Origin: CAVXHQ01 sp963789535
Lineage (GTDB): Bacteria > Pseudomonadota > Alphaproteobacteria > Rhodobacterales > Rhodobacteraceae
Length of the DNA: 64,000 nucleotides
Direction of reading: 5' to 3'
NCBI GenBank assembly: GCA_963789535.1
Contig: CAWBKU010000004.1
Span: forward strand, 1-64,000
Shown here: positions 53,768 to 63,790 of the stretch, piece by piece
Layout of the letters: each line of letters starts with the position of its first letter
Numbering within the stretch: the stretch's first letter is position 1
Notes under the pieces: generated by a model
Database searches by the model: none
What the model saw: the letters and a program-made list of their open reading frames with translations, nothing else
Told to the model about the DNA's origin: nothing
Translations under genes and position numbers: made by a program

Positions 53768-54453
53768 CCCGCCTGCCCCCGGCGCCGTTCCTGCCCGTCC
53801 GATATCGCGTCCCAGACCGACCAGCGGCACAGCCGGCTGTCGAGCAGGATCGAGACAAGCACGACGGCGCAGAACATCCAGAACGCCGGGCCAAAACCGA
53901 TGAGGGCGAGGTCGGCGACCTTGACGAGGCTGACGGCGACGCCGAGCGCGAAAATCTCGGCCATCGACCAGGGCCGCAGATCCTCGGACAGCCGGAAGGC
54001 GCCGGCGGCATGGGCTGCGGGCAGACGGTCGAAGACGAGCGGCGTGAGGACATAGATCAGCAGGAACGCCCGCGCGAGCGGGATCAGCACGATGAACGCC
54101 AGCACCGAGAGGGCCACGACGATCTGCCAGCCGTCCGAGAACGCCAGCGCCGCGTCGATCAGGTTGGCCGAATTGGCAAAGCCGGAGCGGCTGATGGTCA
54201 GGAACGGAAACCAGAGCGCGCCGCCCACGAGCACGATGATCGTCAGCGCCAGCATGATGATCGTCATCCCGGCCTTGGCGCGCGGCGCGATAAGGACGGC
54301 ATGACAGCGCGCGCAGCGGGCCGTCTCGCCGGGCGCCGGGCGGGTCGCGCGGTAGAGCGCGTCGCAATGCGGACAGGCGATATAGCCCGCGAGGTCGCCC
54401 ATCCCGGGATCGATCTGCGGCGCCGACGCGGCCGGTATCCTGTCTGTCGCCAT
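53764..54453 (-). CDS. PqiA-like membrane protein, first half
   Basis: This is the partner of the gene at 53081, 229 aa. A zinc ribbon CPHC and CARC at about residues 27-50 is followed by four helices including AGMTIIMLALTIIVLVGGAL and the segment LVFDRLPAAHAAGAFRLSEDLRPWSM, typical of the PqiA family. A GAGGGA site precedes the ATG at 54453. The two PqiA halves, pqiB and pqiC form one overlapping operon; the divergent gene at 54661 starts 208 bases away. Confidence 0.82.
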   Translation of the reverse strand: MATDRIPAASAPQIDPGMGDLAGYIACPHCDALYRATRPAPGETARCARCHAVLIAPRAKAGMTIIMLALTIIVLVGGALWFPFLTISRSGFANSANLIDAALAFSDGWQIVVALSVLAFIVLIPLARAFLLIYVLTPLVFDRLPAAHAAGAFRLSEDLRPWSMAEIFALGVAVSLVKVADLALIGFGPAFWMFCAVVLVSILLDSRLCRWSVWDAISDGQERRRGQAG

Positions 54454-54660
54454 GGGCGTCCCTCGTCGCAGAAGATCGCGCAATCATAGGGCGCGCGCGT
54501 GCCGAATGCCATGGTCCGCCGCCTCACATCCCCGCAATCGTCCTGAAATTGCAGGCAGACGGGCGCAATGCCGCCAAACTAGCGCCCGGTTTGACCGGCA
54601 GGGTGCCGCGATATGTGCCCGTCCCTTGCGGGCCGCACCTCTGGGTAGGGGCCCGCCAAC

Positions 54661-55284
54661 ATGTTCGGCACGTCTTCGACGCAAACGCTCGTCTCGTCGC
54701 TCAGCCCGCAGGACCGCGCCGAACTGCGCCGCCTGTGGTTCGAGGCGCCCCCGGTCTGGAGCCTGACGCAGGGCGAATGCGATCCCGCCGATACCGACGA
54801 CTGGCTCGGCAGCCTGCGCCCCGACGACTGGCACGAGATCGCGCTGCGGTTCGACTGGGACACCGGTGATCTTGCGCCGATCGTCTGGATCGCGGCGCGG
54901 CCCGACGCCGATCGCGCGACCATCCTGACGATCCTTCTGGAACAGGACGTGCGCCTGTTCGAGGACATGCGACGCCTGCGCCCGGACGAGGATCCGCGCC
55001 GCGTCAACCCCGATGCGGCGCTGCTCATCGACCTGATCGCCGAGGGGTTTGCCGCAGGACACTATCCCCAGGCGCGCTTCGGCCTCAGCCATGACGCAGG
55101 CGTCTTGCCCGACACCCGCAGCTATCTGTCAGAGTTGACCCATCCGCTCTGGTCGTTTCCGGATCGTGCCTGGGCACCCTGCGCAGGCGCCCTGCACCGG
55201 CCAGATTTCCTCTGGGACCACGCGGCGGGATGTCAGCGTCTGCGGTTCGAGGACTGGCTGCTGGTCCGGCTGCGTCCCCACTGA
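54661..55284 (+). CDS. DUF4274-like hypothetical protein
   Basis: This is a soluble 207-aa protein whose function is unknown. Residues about 57-110 (WHEIALRFDWDTGDLAPIVW and then DRATILTILLEQDVRLFEDM) resemble DUF4274, a small domain seen in proteins of unknown role. The remainder is Leu/Asp-rich, with one cysteine near AWAPCAGAL and another in HAAGCQRL. It is the only plus-strand gene in this section and is not in an operon. Confidence 0.6.
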   Translation: MFGTSSTQTLVSSLSPQDRAELRRLWFEAPPVWSLTQGECDPADTDDWLGSLRPDDWHEIALRFDWDTGDLAPIVWIAARPDADRATILTILLEQDVRLFEDMRRLRPDEDPRRVNPDAALLIDLIAEGFAAGHYPQARFGLSHDAGVLPDTRSYLSELTHPLWSFPDRAWAPCAGALHRPDFLWDHAAGCQRLRFEDWLLVRLRPH

Positions 55285-55298
55285 TACCGGCCTTGGGC

Positions 55299-55493
55299 TC
55301 AGGCGCCCAGCGCCTTGGCGATCCAGACCAGCGCCACCCCCAGCGCCACCGCGCCGAGGCCCACGAGCCGCCGCTGTTCGGGGGTGAGGGCCCGCAACGC
55401 CGCCAGCATTTCTTCGAGAAGGTTCGGCGCAAAGGCCCAGACGAGACCCTCGGCCACGAGAACGAGGCCGAGGGCAAGGAGGGCTGTCGCCAT
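55299..55493 (-). CDS. DUF2065-family membrane protein
   Basis: This is a 64-aa protein with two helices (LLALGLVLVAEGLVWAFAP and LVGLGAVALGVALVWIAKAL) and a PxxLEEMLAALRALTPEQRRL link, matching DUF2065. Members of this family are often encoded beside hflK and hflC, as here, so a link to the HflKC complex is likely. It lies 36 bases after hflC. Confidence 0.82.
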   Translation of the reverse strand: MATALLALGLVLVAEGLVWAFAPNLLEEMLAALRALTPEQRRLVGLGAVALGVALVWIAKALGA

Positions 55494-55529
55494 GGCGCGG
55501 GATGTCCGGCGCGGGGATGCGGCCCCGGC

Positions 55530-56436
<907 letters not shown>

Positions 56437-56439
56437 GGC

Positions 56440-57717
56440 TCAGTTCCCCGTCGTCGGCTGCACGGTGGTGGTCGAATTGGTCTGCGGTGGCGAATCCGGC
56501 TGTGCCGCCGCCCCCGGGCGTTGCGGCGCGCCGGTCTGCTGGCGCGGTGCCGTGCCGGTGCCGCTCTGCATCAGGTCGTTCAGCGGCAGGAACGGGATCA
56601 CCCCCTGCCCGCCGTCGGCGCCGCCGGTCAGTGCCGGGTCGAGGATGATCTTGTCCACGTCGGCAAAGATCCCCGCCATCGTGTCGAGATAGATGCGCTG
56701 ACGCGTCACCTCCTCGGAATTGCGGTATTCCGCGAGGATCGCGGTGAACCGGCTCGCCTCGCCCAGCGCATAGTTGGTGAGTTCGGCGCGGTAGCCCTCC
56801 GCCGCCTCGAGGATCTGCGCCGCGTCGCCGCGCGCCCCGGCAAGCTGGCGGTTGGCATAGGTGTCGGCCTCGCGTTGCAGCCGGTCGCGGGTCTGCTCGG
56901 CGGCCTGCACCTCGCGGAAGCTGTCGATCACCTGCGCGGGCGGGTCCGCCCGTTCGAGGTTGACCCGGACGATGGTGATGCCCGCCTCGTATTCGTTCAG
57001 CGTCGCCTGAATGCTCTCGCGGACCGTATCGGCGATCAGGCCCCGGTCGCGGTTCAGGATCGGCGCGAGGTTCGAGGCCGCGATGACCTCGCGCATGGTG
57101 GATTCCGACACCGCCTGCACCGTCGCCTCGGGGTCGGCGATGTTGAACAGCAGGAACGCCGGGTCGTTCACCGTCCACACCACCTGAAAGCCGATGTCGA
57201 CGATGTTGGCATCCGTCGTCAGCATCAGGCCGCTCTCGCCGCGTCCACTCTCGGAACTGCCGATGCGGTTGGTCCGCTCGGTGGTGACGCTCACCAGATC
57301 ATAGGTGACGACGGGCCAGGGCGCGAAGTTGAGGCCGGGATTGCCGGTCGAGGAATAGGAGCCGAGGAAGAGTTCGACCGATTGTTCGTCCGGGGCCACG
57401 GTATAGAACGACTGGAACGCCCAGAACGCCGCGACGGCAAGGACGCCGAGGCCGACGGTGCCGCGCGTCAGCTTGAACCCTTCGCCGTCGCCACCGCCAC
57501 CGCCGGGGCCACGGCCCCCCATCAGGACACGCAATTGCTCGCGGCCGCGGTTCACCAGATCGTCGAGTTCGGGGATCTGCGGTCCCTCTCCGGGACGCCG
57601 CGGCGGACGCCGCCCGCCGGTCGGGCCACCGTTCGGCGCGCCGTTGGGCCGATCGCCCTCGTTGTCGTCCGGGCCGCGCCCGCCGCCGCCCCAGGGGCCA
57701 CCGTTATTGCCAGCCAT
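56440..57717 (-). CDS. hflK: HflK-like SPFH/band-7 protease modulator
   Basis: HflK forms a membrane complex with HflC around FtsH. The 425-aa protein has a Gly/Pro-rich cytosolic N-terminus of about 80 residues. A single helix (GTVGLGVLAVAAFWAFQSFY at 86-105) and a band-7/SPFH domain with YTVAPDEQSVELFLGSYSS follow. The coiled C-terminal half has EVQAAEQTRDRLQREADTYA. The start at 57717 matches the usual N-terminus. It is 3 bases from the hflC start on the same strand. Confidence 0.92.
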   Translation of the reverse strand: MAGNNGGPWGGGGRGPDDNEGDRPNGAPNGGPTGGRRPPRRPGEGPQIPELDDLVNRGREQLRVLMGGRGPGGGGGDGEGFKLTRGTVGLGVLAVAAFWAFQSFYTVAPDEQSVELFLGSYSSTGNPGLNFAPWPVVTYDLVSVTTERTNRIGSSESGRGESGLMLTTDANIVDIGFQVVWTVNDPAFLLFNIADPEATVQAVSESTMREVIAASNLAPILNRDRGLIADTVRESIQATLNEYEAGITIVRVNLERADPPAQVIDSFREVQAAEQTRDRLQREADTYANRQLAGARGDAAQILEAAEGYRAELTNYALGEASRFTAILAEYRNSEEVTRQRIYLDTMAGIFADVDKIILDPALTGGADGGQGVIPFLPLNDLMQSGTGTAPRQQTGAPQRPGAAAQPDSPPQTNSTTTVQPTTGN

Positions 57718-57862
57718 GCGCTGAATTTTCCCTCTCGTTCAGGCGCGGTCCGCCCAAATCGGGGGCGCCGCATCGTTCCGAGCCTTAATTGTGTGTTTGT
57801 GCGGGAGAATCAACCCGCGATGGTTCCGGCGTCGTTCGGACGGGTCGCCGTTCGGATACCGG

Positions 57863-59332
57863 TCACGATGTCCGCATCGGGGTTTTCATCGTCACGAGCT
57901 CCTCCGACATCGTCGGATGCACCGCAACCGTGCGGTCGAAGTCCTCCTTGGTGGCGCCCATCTTCACCGCGATCCCGACGAGCTGGATCATCTCGCCCGC
58001 CGCCGGGGCGACGATATGACACCCCAGGATCCGGCGCGTTGCCGTCGACACGATGAGCTTCATCAGTGCCCGCGCCGGTTTGCCCGCGAAAGCGGTCTGC
58101 ATCGGGCGGAACGAGGTGCAGTAGACCTCGATCGCCTCGCGCTCGCGCGCCGCCTCCTCGGTCAGGCCGATGGTGCCCATCTCGGGCTGGGTAAAGACCG
58201 CCGAGGGGATCAGGTCGTGGTCCACCGGGGTCGGGTTGCCCCCGAACACCGTCTCGACGAAGGCCATCGCCTCGCGGATCGCCACGGGCGTCAGGTTCAC
58301 CCGGTCGGTCACGTCGCCGATGGCATAGACCGACGGCACCCCGGTCTGGGAAAATGCGTCCACCACGATCTCGCCCCGCCTGCCGGTGGCGATGCCCGCC
58401 TCCCCGAGGCCGAGAGCCGCGGTGTTCGGCGCGCGCCCGGTGGCAAAGAGGACGCGGTCGAAGGTCCGCTCCTTGCCGTTCGTCGCCTTGACCCAGACCG
58501 GGCCCGGTTCGGCCACGGCCCCGGCGCCGGCAGTGTTTGCCCGCGCAGTGCCCGCCGCATCGCTCTGCGTGCCGCTCCCCAGACGGGCGTCCGGGTCGTT
58601 CCGGGCGTTTTGCGCGGCCATCATCTCGACGATATCGGTGCCGACGTGCAGGTCGATGCCCCGCTCCTTCATCGCCTCGGCGATCAGGCCGCGCGCCTCG
58701 TCGTCGAACCCGCGCAGGATTTGCGCGCCCCGGTAATACTGCGTCACCTCGACACCCATCCCGTTGAGGATGCAGGCGAATTCGCACGCGATATAGCCGC
58801 CGCCGATGATCAGGATGCTGTCCGGCAGGGCGTCCATGTGAAAGATGTCGTCCGACACCATCCCGAGTTCCGCGCCCGCCCTGTCGGGCCGGAACGGGTG
58901 GCCGCCGGTGGCGATCAGGATGTGTTTCGCCGTCACGGCCCTGCCGTCCGCCAGGTCGATGGTATGCGGATCCGCCAGTTTCGCCCGCAGATCGAAGATC
59001 TCGACACCCGAGGACTCGAGGAGCTTGCGGTAGACCCCCTCGAGCCGGTCGAGTTCCGTGTTGAGCTTCGTGCGGAACGGCACCCAGCCGAACCGCTCCT
59101 CGAGGCCCTCCGGCAAGTCCCAGCCATAGGCCCGCGCCTCGGCGAAGGTGTCCCTGTAACCGCTTGCGAACACCATGAGCTTCTTTGGCACGCACCCCCG
59201 GATCACGCAGGTGCCGCCAAGCCGGCTGTCCTCGGCCAGCGCCACTTTCGCGCCGGTCGCCGCCGCGACCCGCGCCGCGCGAACACCGCCGGAACCGCCA
59301 CCGATGACGAAGAGGTCGTAGTCGAAGGTCAT
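57863..59332 (-). CDS. gor: Glutathione-disulfide reductase
   Basis: This is an NADPH- and FAD-dependent enzyme that keeps glutathione reduced, 489 aa. The FAD motif is DLFVIGGGSGGVRAARVAA, and the redox-active cysteines are in GGTCVIRGCVPKKL (about residues 42-55). The NAD(P) fold is ILIIGGGYIACEFACILNG, and the C-terminal His-Glu is in VAVHPTMSEE. An insertion of about 35 residues (AQNARNDPDARLGSGTQSDA and onward) lies in the NADPH domain near 230-265 and makes it longer than most (about 450). It is followed by a lipoprotein gene and rpiA upstream on the same strand. Confidence 0.93.
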   Translation of the reverse strand: MTFDYDLFVIGGGSGGVRAARVAAATGAKVALAEDSRLGGTCVIRGCVPKKLMVFASGYRDTFAEARAYGWDLPEGLEERFGWVPFRTKLNTELDRLEGVYRKLLESSGVEIFDLRAKLADPHTIDLADGRAVTAKHILIATGGHPFRPDRAGAELGMVSDDIFHMDALPDSILIIGGGYIACEFACILNGMGVEVTQYYRGAQILRGFDDEARGLIAEAMKERGIDLHVGTDIVEMMAAQNARNDPDARLGSGTQSDAAGTARANTAGAGAVAEPGPVWVKATNGKERTFDRVLFATGRAPNTAALGLGEAGIATGRRGEIVVDAFSQTGVPSVYAIGDVTDRVNLTPVAIREAMAFVETVFGGNPTPVDHDLIPSAVFTQPEMGTIGLTEEAAREREAIEVYCTSFRPMQTAFAGKPARALMKLIVSTATRRILGCHIVAPAAGEMIQLVGIAVKMGATKEDFDRTVAVHPTMSEELVTMKTPMRTS

Positions 59333-59420
59333 GAGGCGCGCCTTTCGGGGTGTCGGGGTGATCTCTACCTAGGCGCTGGGCGCGGCCCGCACAACGGCGC
59401 CGCGGACGGCGCCCTGCGCC

Positions 59421-59798
59421 TCAGTTGCTGCCCGCGGGCGCAAAGGCCGACATCTCGACCCAGCCGATCGCATTCAGCGCGTCGACCGCGATCCGGCAAT
59501 AGGCCGGAGCGCCGCCGTCCGTCGTCCGGGCACAGGTCTGGATCAGGCCGCCCTGTCCCGGCCCCACCTGCCCGATCGCCGCGGCCCCCCGTTCGGGGAG
59601 CGACAGGACCGGAACGGCAACGTCGCGCCGGTTCAGCCATGTCCGTTCGGGGGCGTAGAAATCCGCCCAGTCCTCTGCGATCTGGTTCAGGTCGGGCGCA
59701 TCGGTGTCGCGCACGGCGGAAACGCCCGCGACGCATCCCGCAAGGGTGAGGGTCAGGGCCGCCACCGCAAGGCCCGCGCGCAGCGGCGCGCGCCTCAT
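59421..59798 (-). CDS. Small lipoprotein, unknown function
   Basis: This is a 125-aa protein. A lipobox LAGC at residues 19-22 (TLTLAGCVAGVSAVRD) predicts lipidation. Residues 60-120 hold a small beta-rich domain with two cysteines (LIQTCARTTDGGAPAYCRIA) that could pair. It starts inside the rpiA stop (ATGA overlap), so it is translationally coupled to rpiA. Nothing else identifies it. Confidence 0.62.
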   Translation of the reverse strand: MRRAPLRAGLAVAALTLTLAGCVAGVSAVRDTDAPDLNQIAEDWADFYAPERTWLNRRDVAVPVLSLPERGAAAIGQVGPGQGGLIQTCARTTDGGAPAYCRIAVDALNAIGWVEMSAFAPAGSN

Positions 59799-60583
59799 TC
59801 CGCGAGATCCCTGAACAGGTTCTCGTCGTCGAGGAAATCGAACCGTTCCTCCTCGCTCGTGCCCTTGTTGATATCGCGCACCTCGACGCGCCCGTCGCCA
59901 TAGCCGATGACGACGGCATCGCAGATATCGAGGAAGAGGCCGTTCTCGACCACGCCGGGGATCTGGTTCAGCACCAGGCTCAACTGCCGCGCATTGCCGA
60001 TCCGGTTCAGGTGCAGGTCGAGGATGTGGTTGCCCTCGTCGGTCACGAACGCGCGGTCGCCGTTCATCCGCAGGCTCGTGCTGCGGCCCAGCACGTCCAT
60101 CCCGATCAGCGATTCCTCGATCAGCGTCTTAGTCGTCTGCCAGCCGAACGGGATCACCTCGAGCGGCAGGGGGAACGCCCCCAGCGTCTCGACCTGTTTG
60201 CCGATATCGGCGATCACCACCATCATGTCGCTCGCCGTCGCCACGATCTTTTCCTGCAAGAGCGCGCCGCCGCCGCCCTTGATGAGGTTCAGCTTGCCGT
60301 CGTATTCGTCCGCCCCGTCGATCGTCACGTCGAGCCATTTCGCCTCGTCGAGGGAAATCACTTTGATACCGACGTCGCGCGCCAGTTCGGCCGTCCGAGC
60401 ACTCGTCGGCACGCCGGTGATCTTGAGACCCTCGTCGCGCACCAGCTCGCCCAGACAGCGCACCAGCCAGGCGGCGGTGGACCCGGTGCCGAGGCCGACG
60501 CGCATCCCCGATTCGACGTATTTGGTGGCCCGTTTGGCGGCCACGAACTTGGCCTTGTCGATGGGGGACAATTCGGAACTCAC
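59795..60583 (-). CDS. rpiA: Ribose-5-phosphate isomerase A
   Basis: RpiA interconverts ribose-5-phosphate and ribulose-5-phosphate in the pentose-phosphate path. The 262-aa protein has the conserved MRVGLGTGSTAAWLVRCLGE, the catalytic IDGADEYDGKLNLIKGGGGA and IPGVVENGLFLDICDAVVIG. A GTG start at 60583 is supported by AGGGAGTG and by the family N-terminus SSELSPIDKAKF. It overlaps the small lipoprotein gene by 4 bases. Confidence 0.95.
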   Translation of the reverse strand: MSSELSPIDKAKFVAAKRATKYVESGMRVGLGTGSTAAWLVRCLGELVRDEGLKITGVPTSARTAELARDVGIKVISLDEAKWLDVTIDGADEYDGKLNLIKGGGGALLQEKIVATASDMMVVIADIGKQVETLGAFPLPLEVIPFGWQTTKTLIEESLIGMDVLGRSTSLRMNGDRAFVTDEGNHILDLHLNRIGNARQLSLVLNQIPGVVENGLFLDICDAVVIGYGDGRVEVRDINKGTSEEERFDFLDDENLFRDLAE

Positions 60584-60748
60584 TGCACCACTCCCTGTCG
60601 CGTCTCGGTCGGGGGTCTTATAGGCAGCGGGGCGCCGGGGGGCGAGGGTGAAATGCCGCGTCCTGCCGGATGCGTCACGGGGCGTCGGCCGCACCGGCAA
60701 CGTCGCTTTCCGCCTTTGCCCCCTGCCCGGCCCCTGCGATAAGGTGCC

Positions 60749-61447
60749 ATGCCGCTGATCCTGCACTACGCCCCCGACAACGCCTCGCTCTGCGTCCGCC
60801 TCGCGCTCGAGGCTGCGGGCATCGGCTACCGGACCGCGCTCGTGGACCGGGCGGCGCGGGCGCAGGACGGGGCGGCCTACCGCGCCCTCAATCCGCACGG
60901 CCTCATCCCGGCGCTCGAAACGCCCGATGGCCCGATGTTCGAGACGGCGGCGATCCTGCTGTGGCTGTCCGAACGGCCCGGCGGCGAGGGCCTGATGCCG
61001 CGCGCAGGATCGCCGGACCGGGGTGCGGCGCTGTCGTGGCTGTTCTGGCTGTCCAACAGCCTGCATCCCCGCCTCCGCCTTCTGTTCTATCCCGAACGCC
61101 ACACGTCTGCGGGCGGCATCGCGGATCTGGCTGCGGCGACGCGCGAGGGCATCCGCGCGGACCTCGACGCGCTCGACCGGCTCGCCGCCAGCCGGCCTGC
61201 ATGGCTCGTCCCTGCCGCGCGTTCGGCGCATGTCTGCTACCTCTGTCCGATGCTGCGCTGGCTGGCACTCTATCCGCACGAGGCGGTTGGCTGGTTCGAC
61301 CTCAGGCTCTGGCCGAATTTGCTCGAGATCGCAAAAGTGACAGAGGTGACGGACTGGGCAAGGGCCGCCGCCATTGCCGAGGGCCTCGGTCAATCGCCGT
61401 TTTCAATGCCGTCCCTGCCAAGTCCTCCCGAAGGAAGTGCCACCTGA
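60749..61447 (+). CDS. Glutathione S-transferase-family protein
   Basis: It has 232 aa with the thioredoxin-like N-terminal domain: ILHYAPDNASLCVRLALEAA, then NPHGLIPALETPDGPMFETA and ILLWLSERPG, followed by a helical C-terminal domain. It lacks an obvious catalytic Tyr or Ser in the first strand, but Ser13 near NASLCVRL may serve. The stop overlaps the sdaA start (TGATG), so the two are co-translated. Substrate is unknown. Confidence 0.8.
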   Translation: MPLILHYAPDNASLCVRLALEAAGIGYRTALVDRAARAQDGAAYRALNPHGLIPALETPDGPMFETAAILLWLSERPGGEGLMPRAGSPDRGAALSWLFWLSNSLHPRLRLLFYPERHTSAGGIADLAAATREGIRADLDALDRLAASRPAWLVPAARSAHVCYLCPMLRWLALYPHEAVGWFDLRLWPNLLEIAKVTEVTDWARAAAIAEGLGQSPFSMPSLPSPPEGSAT

Positions 61448-62820
61448 TGTTCCTCTCCGTGTTCGAAATGTTCAAGGTCGGTATCGGCCCCTCGTCGTCG
61501 CACACGATCGGCCCGATGGTCGCCGCCGCCCGCTTTCTCGACCATCTGCGCGCCCTGCCGTTCGCCGTGTCGGGCCTGCGCGCCTCGCTGCACGGCAGCC
61601 TCGCGTTCACCGGCGTCGGCCACGCGACCGACCGCGCGGTGATCCTCGGACTGGCCGGCTTCGTGGCGCACGACTACGACCCGGACCGCGCCGAGGCCGA
61701 ACTCGCGCGCATCGCCGCCGACCGGACCGTCCACCCGGACGGCCTGCCCGACCTCGCCTTCGACCCGACGGCACACCTCGCCTTCGATTATGGCCCCGCC
61801 CTGCCCGGCCACGCCAACGGCCTGATCCTGAAGGGCACCGACGCACAGGGCGACGTCATCACGCAGGTAACGTATTATTCGGTCGGCGGCGGGTTCGTGC
61901 TCACCGCCGAGGAACTGGCCGCCGGGCGCGATACCGACGACGGCCCGCCGGTCCCGTATCCGTTCAAGAGTGCCGCCGAAATGCTCGTCATGGCAGGCAA
62001 ATCCGGCATGAGCATCGCCGCGATGAAACGCGCCAACGAGCATAGCCGGCGCCCCTCGGCGCAGGTCGACACGGGCCTCGCCCGCATCTGGGAGGTGATG
62101 ACCGCCTGCATCGACCGTGGCCTTGCGACCGACGGGATCCTGCCCGGCGGATTGAAGGTCAAACGCCGGGCAAAGGCGATCCACGAGGCATTGCTCGCCG
62201 AACGCGGGATGAACCAGCGCGCGCCGCATACGATCAACGACTGGATGAGCGCCTATGCGATGGCCGTGAACGAAGAGAACGCGGCCGGCGGTCAGGTCGT
62301 GACCGCGCCGACCAACGGGGCCGCGGGCGTGGTGCCCGCGACGATCCGCTACTGGCTCGACCATGTGCCGGGCGCCAGCGTGAAGGGCGTCCCCGACTTC
62401 CTGCTCACCGCCGCCGCCATCGGCGGCCTGGTGAAATACAACGCCAGCATCTCGGGCGCCGAGGCCGGCTGTCAGGCCGAGGTCGGCAGCGCCGCCGCGA
62501 TGGCCGCCGCCGGCCTGTGCGCCGTGATGGGCGGCACGCCTGCACAGGTCGAGAACGCCGCCGAAATCGCCCTCGAACACCACCTCGGCATGACCTGCGA
62601 CCCGGTCCGCGGCCTCGTGCAGGTGCCCTGCATCGAACGCAACGGCCTCGGCACCATCAAGGCGGTGTCGGCGGCCAGCCTCGCCCTGCGCGGCGACGGC
62701 ACCCACCTCGTCCCGCTCGATGCCGCCATCGAGACGATGCGCCAGACCGGCGCCGACATGAGCGAGAAATACAAGGAGACGGCGCTCGGCGGCCTCGCCG
62801 TGAACGTCCCGAACTGCTGA
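61447..62820 (+). CDS. sdaA: L-serine ammonia-lyase (iron-sulfur)
   Basis: SdaA converts L-serine to pyruvate and ammonia with a [4Fe-4S] cluster. The 457-aa protein has the N-terminal SVFEMFKVGIGPSSSHTIGP, the beta domain and the alpha domain with TAPTNGAAGVVPATI. The likely cluster cysteines are C342 (AGCQAEVG), C384 (MTCDPVRG) and C395 (VPCIERNG). Length is normal for a single-chain enzyme. It follows a GST gene with an overlap. Glycine catabolism genes in the same window suggest shared use of serine and glycine. Confidence 0.95.
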   Translation: MFLSVFEMFKVGIGPSSSHTIGPMVAAARFLDHLRALPFAVSGLRASLHGSLAFTGVGHATDRAVILGLAGFVAHDYDPDRAEAELARIAADRTVHPDGLPDLAFDPTAHLAFDYGPALPGHANGLILKGTDAQGDVITQVTYYSVGGGFVLTAEELAAGRDTDDGPPVPYPFKSAAEMLVMAGKSGMSIAAMKRANEHSRRPSAQVDTGLARIWEVMTACIDRGLATDGILPGGLKVKRRAKAIHEALLAERGMNQRAPHTINDWMSAYAMAVNEENAAGGQVVTAPTNGAAGVVPATIRYWLDHVPGASVKGVPDFLLTAAAIGGLVKYNASISGAEAGCQAEVGSAAAMAAAGLCAVMGGTPAQVENAAEIALEHHLGMTCDPVRGLVQVPCIERNGLGTIKAVSAASLALRGDGTHLVPLDAAIETMRQTGADMSEKYKETALGGLAVNVPNC

Positions 62821-62863
62821 GGCGTCGCAGCGCAATGGCCCGCCGCGCCAAGGTTTCCTCGCG

Positions 62864-63790
62864 ATGACCGATACCGACCGCCCCTCCCTCGGCATCACCC
62901 TGATGCTCGGTTTTTGCGCGACCGCACCGATGATCGACATCGCGGCGAAACTCGCCGCCGATACGATCCCGGTCGGTCAGATCACCGCGTTCCGCTTCGT
63001 CGTTCAGGCCGCGCTGATGGTGCCGCTGCTGCCGCTGCTCGCGCATCGGTTCGCCCTGCCGCCGGGCACCTTTCGACCGCTGGCCTGGCGGGCGCTGTTC
63101 CTCGTCCTGTCGACGTTCTCGTTCGTGTCGGCGATCACCGTCATGCCGGTCGCCGATGCGCTCGCCATCGTCTTCGTCGAGCCGTTCATCCTGCTGATCC
63201 TTGGCGCCGCCCTCTTCGGCGACATCGTCGGGCCGCGGCGGATCGCGGCCTCGGTCACGGGGTTCGCGGGTTCGCTCCTCATCATCCAGCCCAGCATCGT
63301 GGCGTTCGGCGCCGTCGCCCTCTGGCCGCTCGGCACCGCGCTGTTCTTCGCGCTCTACATGCTCGTCACCCGGTCGCTCTCGCGCCGGATGCACCCGGTC
63401 CCGATGCAGTTCCACACAGCCGTCTTTGCCAGTGCGATGTGCCTGCCGGTCATCGTCGCCGCCCGAGGAACGGGCTGGCCCGACTTCGATCCGGTGACGC
63501 CCGCCGGCATCGTCTGGCTCTGGCTCTTCGGCGTCGGCGCGGCCTCGGCGGTGTCGCACATGCTCATGACCTATGCGCTGCGCGCCGCCCCCGCCGCGAC
63601 GCTGGCACCGCTCCACTACCTCGAGATCATCAGCGCCGTGATCCTCGGCTACCTCGTCTTCGGCAACTTTCCGGGACCGCTCACCTGGGCCGGGATCGCG
63701 GTCGTCACCGCGTCGGGCCTTTACATCATCGCGCGCGAACGGCGGCTGGCGATCGCGGCGCGGGCCAGTGCGGCACCTCTGGCCCGGTAA
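62864..63790 (+). CDS. EamA/DMT-superfamily transporter
   Basis: This is an inner-membrane transporter of 308 aa with ten helices and two EamA repeats, as in ThrE/RhtA-like exporters. The first repeat shows LADTIPVGQITAFRFVVQAA and LALVFVEP-like ADALAIVFVEPFILLILGA; the second has ALRAAPAATLAPLHYLEIIS and AVILGYLVFGNFPGPLTWAG. The cargo is unknown. Its 3' end overlaps the antisense thiamine diphosphokinase gene by 65 bases. Confidence 0.85.
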   Translation: MTDTDRPSLGITLMLGFCATAPMIDIAAKLAADTIPVGQITAFRFVVQAALMVPLLPLLAHRFALPPGTFRPLAWRALFLVLSTFSFVSAITVMPVADALAIVFVEPFILLILGAALFGDIVGPRRIAASVTGFAGSLLIIQPSIVAFGAVALWPLGTALFFALYMLVTRSLSRRMHPVPMQFHTAVFASAMCLPVIVAARGTGWPDFDPVTPAGIVWLWLFGVGAASAVSHMLMTYALRAAPAATLAPLHYLEIISAVILGYLVFGNFPGPLTWAGIAVVTASGLYIIARERRLAIAARASAAPLAR

